Both the position numbers and the translations under genes were made by a program. From positions 6,688,001 to 6,752,000 of the forward strand of contig OY759218.1 in assembly GCA_963662175.1 (NCBI GenBank): a stretch of DNA of 64,000 nt, written 5' to 3'. This DNA is from Aradus depressus (taxonomy: Eukaryota > Arthropoda > Insecta > Hemiptera > Aradidae). Each line of letters begins with the position of its first letter. The stretch's first letter is position 1. Below are positions 61,601 through 64,000 of the stretch, piece by piece. The notes beneath the pieces were generated by a model. It saw nothing but the letters and a program-made list of their open reading frames with translations, made no database searches and was not told the DNA's origin.

Positions 61601-63090
61601 CTTCTATTGCAGCAGAAAACACATTCCCTGGTCAAAATGCTGAGGAAATTACTTCAAAAAGTAATACACTGCCTTCTATTTCAGCAGAAACTGCCTTCCC
61701 TGTCCAAAATACTGAGGAATTTACTTCAAAAACTACGCCACTACCAACTCTTCGATATACGAAATCTGGGGATGTGAATTACTTTAAGAATAAAGATTTT
61801 CTCTCTAGTAAATCATATATGTCGGAAACTGTTTTTGAAGATAGTGTTACGAAAATTTCTGAGGCTTTTGCGACTGAATCAACCGTCCTGGATCATAATA
61901 CCGAAGAAATTCCGCAAAAAAATTCGCCAACAGTAGCTCACCATCATACTAATACCGAGGATGTAAGTAATACTTCCCAAGAACTCCACAGTAGAAATTC
62001 ATCAACGACAGAAATAATTTTTGAAAGTAGAGTTACAGACAATCTAGAGGTTATTACAGCCGAATCTACCTCCCTTGATCATAAAATCGACAAACATGTA
62101 CCAATTTCTACACTTTACGAAAATCGCTTAAGCACAACATTTAGTCCACTACCGATTACTGAAACCGCTGTCACTGTAACAAGTGAAAATCATGAAGATA
62201 CGACAATAATTTCTGATGAGATTCCATCATTATCGAGTACAATTAATTTAAACGCAGACGAAAAAGAATTGTATACTTCTTCTACCAAGGAAAATGAAGA
62301 AGTAGAAGAAAACGATCTAACTACTTCAACTGCGCCAAGTCATATAACACTTGGAAAAACGATTGACACCTCAGTGAAATCGACGAATGATTTTACGAAA
62401 GGAATTACTACTCAACAAGAGAGTTCTGTCCATCCCATTAGCGATTTTCTACCAAATAACAAAAATATGAGTACTACTGCTGTATCAAGCGATGACGACA
62501 ATGTTACGAAAGAATACAGTACTGTAAAAACTTCTACTAACCATTTTTGGCCAATTCCTGCTCATAGTTCGAGTGATTTCATAAACAGTACTGTAATATA
62601 TGAGATGGCTGATAAAATGTCTCATTCCATTTCGCTAGCGAATCTGAGCTTAGTTGAAAATACTACTCCTCCACTGATTTCAAGGAAACCAAAAATTTAT
62701 GATATATATAATGATGATACAACAAAGAGTTCGATTTCAGAAAGACCAACCACAAGCATCCCTTCAAAGAATTCGCAATCTTCTCAAGTCACAAAAGAGT
62801 CACATTTGGTTAGAACTGGTTCAACTAGTTTTCCATGGAATCTTGTAAGAACGTCGTCTTCAGTTACAGAATCCAAGCCTGTAACAACCACTATTGATAA
62901 TGTAACATCAACTTACGAGTCACCTAAGGCCACAAAAATGGAGTCTCAAAATATCCGCTATACTGAATCACCATTTTTTAACAATTTTACTTTTTCGTTG
63001 CCTACTACAGAACAGTATTTCGCTTTTCTTCCAATTAAAACGGCTTTGAATAAGCGAAAAGATGTATTAAAGACCCTGATTAGAGATTAG
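58601..63090 (+). CDS. Large exon of a secreted mucin-like Ser/Thr-rich protein
   Basis: Starts at a clear acceptor (TTCTTTTTCAG before 58601), two bases into a codon; there is no ATG at the start of the frame. With the signal-peptide exon it makes ~1,523 residues. The first ~150 residues are charged and probably helical (KELYEIIKDAMENFIEDVEK) with a few Cys. The rest is Ser/Thr/Asn/Glu-rich with many N-x-S/T sequons and little hydrophobic sequence. Eleven 24-residue tandem repeats fill the part encoded at 60961-61752 (PGQNAEEITSKSTTLSSI). A larger unit starting DVNYxKNKxFxSSKSYM appears before and after the array. It ends TALNKRKDVLKTLIRD with no membrane anchor. Likely heavily O-glycosylated and extracellular (mucus, cuticle, gut or saliva); no known family recognised. 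Stop TAG 63088-63090. Confidence 0.85.
60961..61752 (+). repeat. 72-bp coding minisatellite, 11 units
   Basis: Units of 72 bp (24 codons) of the form AVETTFPGQNAEEITSKSTT then LSSI. Units 2-10 are nearly identical in DNA; units 1 and 11 are diverged. Variant order (L,F,F,F,AEN,F with NTLPS, then L,F,AEN with NTLPS) shows that a block of three or more units was itself duplicated. Length stays a multiple of three. Confidence 0.95.
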
Positions 63091-63143
63091 TGTGAAGAAA
63101 ACTTGAAGAAAAATTGAATTATTTTGCTAATAATAATAATCAG

Positions 63144-63302
63144 ATGCAATTTAGGTACATTTTGTACAGGCGAGTCAAAATCGATTCACGCGGTGCCTTA
63201 TTCTTATGGTTAATATTATTGTTTGTAATATTAGATAGTCTTAGAAAAAAGAAAATGGCTATGCAGGCCAAATTGGCGAGGACTGTGAGCTATCATAACT
63301 AG
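63144..63302 (+). other. Small open frame with a membrane helix, after the mucin-like stop
   Basis: From ATG 63144: MQFRYILYRRVKIDSRGALF, then a ~16-residue hydrophobic stretch (LWLILLFVILDSL) and a basic tail (RKKKMAMQAKLARTVSYHN). 52 residues in the presumed 3'UTR, 53 bp after the stop. It could be a chance frame, a separate small membrane protein, or an old C-terminal exon. The single hydrophobic segment flanked by basic residues is the only positive sign. Confidence 0.2.
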
Positions 63303-63646
63303 CTGGGCTAGATACATTGTCTCACAATCTCTTCTACTCCTATCTCATCAATAGAAGTTCTCTGTCTTCTCTCTCTCCGGGACGTTCTGGACTTTTGCTA
63401 GCCTTCATAGTAATTCTCCCATACGTTTTTACTGGCGTCGCATCTGTATGGACTACAAGACTTCTGCTTCAGAACTGTTCGTAAATAACAATATACGAAA
63501 AATTCATGAAGAAATTATAGGAAACTGTTTCATTTGTTATTGTCAGTAGGTATTAGGCCAGTGCTTCAGAGACGTGTTATAATATATGGCTTACTTTACT
63601 ATACATATATTTTTGGGGGGGCTTATGTAAGGAGATTCTTAATTAT

Positions 63647-63652
63647 AATAAA
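63647..63652 (+). promoter_or_regulatory. Candidate polyadenylation signal of the mucin-like gene
   Basis: AATAAA in AT-rich sequence, giving a ~570-nt 3'UTR. No downstream GU-rich element was judged. Weak. Confidence 0.3.
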
Positions 63653-63710
63653 TAATATATAATATCAGCATCACTTCTCCCATTATTTTTTTTCCTTCTC
63701 AACAATTACT

Positions 63711-63739
63711 AACGTTTCGAGGATCACTCCCATCATCAG
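63711..63739 (-). ncRNA. Hammerhead-like motif, family G, left unit
   Basis: Minus strand CTGATGA (63733-63739), GGGAGTGATCC stem II region (damaged), CTCGAAACGT. GAAA at 63715-63718. Confidence 0.5.
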
Positions 63740-63834
63740 TGTCTATATTACAAGTGTTTTTAGGTCAACTTTTACAAAAAAAAAAAAGATTCTGATTAAC
63801 AGAATTAATCTAAAGAACACATGTATTATCGACA

Positions 63835-63866
63835 CTGATGATGGGAGTGCTTCCCGAAACGTTAGT
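63835..63866 (+). ncRNA. Hammerhead-like motif, family G, right unit
   Basis: CTGATGA (63835-63841), stem II GGG with CCC around loop AGTGCTT, GAAA (63856-63859), ACGT palindrome. All core positions match; stem I is weak. Confidence 0.55.
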
Positions 63867-63951
63867 AATTGCTATTTTTTGAGATGACAAAAAATAAATG
63901 GTAGAAGAGATCATGTAATAATATATTATATTATATGTAACAACTCTCTAA

Positions 63952-64000
63952 CTCGCGGGTTTGAAACCCGGGCGAGGCCCTTAGTTTATTATATCTGGGA
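63952..64000 (+). mobile_element. SINE, cut by the window edge
   Basis: CGCGGGTTTGAAACCCGGGC (B box region) then GAGGCCCTTAGTTTATTATA and TCTGGGA; the A box is missing and the body runs out of the window. Confidence 0.75.

Larger units (their letters stand above)
63700..63872. repeat. Head-to-head pair of hammerhead units (family G)
   Basis: Arms 63700-63742 and 63832-63872 are inverted copies (GACACTGATGATGGGAGTG then CGAAACGTTAGTAATTG) around ~90 bp of spacer. Confidence 0.75.

Overview
This window is animal nuclear DNA, most likely from an insect or other arthropod. It is AT-rich and intron-containing, and it is packed with transposable elements. The arthropod assignment rests on an R1-clade non-LTR retrotransposon, a Ty3/gypsy element that looks like the CsRn1/Kabuki lineage, BEL/Pao, mariner and hAT relics, and a tRNA-derived SINE present about a dozen times. 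I cannot name the species.

Host genes are few and split by long, repeat-filled introns. The one I can name is tsr2 (pre-rRNA-processing protein TSR2), plus strand, four coding exons at 32572-32637, 33540-33633, 39538-39770 and 43336-43503. They join in phase into 186 residues and keep the C-terminal acidic/DDWTVV-type signature. Head to head with it, 1.1 kb away, is a minus-strand gene whose first exon (31369-31479) and probable second exon (25830-26100) are phase-compatible; I do not recognise the product. A large plus-strand gene at the right end joins a signal-peptide exon (53618-53699) to a 4.5-kb exon (58601-63090). It encodes a Ser/Thr-rich, mucin-like secreted protein of about 1,523 residues with eleven 24-residue tandem repeats. 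A possible two-exon gene tail lies at 49376-50670, and a weak minus-strand exon at 8069-8200.

Mobile elements by region. 0-9 kb: SINE, MITEs, a ~550-bp dispersed repeat bounded by ACTTCCCC (called family R here), hammerhead-bearing repeats, Tc1 and mariner relics. 9.4-11.2 kb: an internally deleted BEL/Pao element with two near-identical 521-bp LTRs and a 5-bp target duplication. 13.2-13.9 kb: a pyrimidine-rich 55-bp minisatellite. 15-20 kb: MITEs (one split by a SINE) and hammerhead repeats. 22 kb: a non-LTR RNase H relic. 26.7-27.9 kb: a hAT element with TIRs and an 8-bp target duplication. 34.1-37.9 kb: a Ty3/gypsy copy inside tsr2 intron 2. 41.4-41.9 kb: a 5'-truncated non-LTR copy in intron 3. 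44.4-49.2 kb: an R1-clade element with both ORFs open and a 13-bp target duplication, inserted into an older repeat.

The most striking signal is a scattered set of about 16 motifs with the hammerhead ribozyme core (CTGANGA, stem II, GAAA, short self-complementary stem III). Several occur as head-to-head inverted pairs, including a nested double pair around 50.9-51.7 kb. Hammerheads of this kind are known from the terminal repeats of Penelope-like elements and from retrozymes, but no Penelope reverse transcriptase is visible here. All repeat-family names below are descriptive labels for this window.
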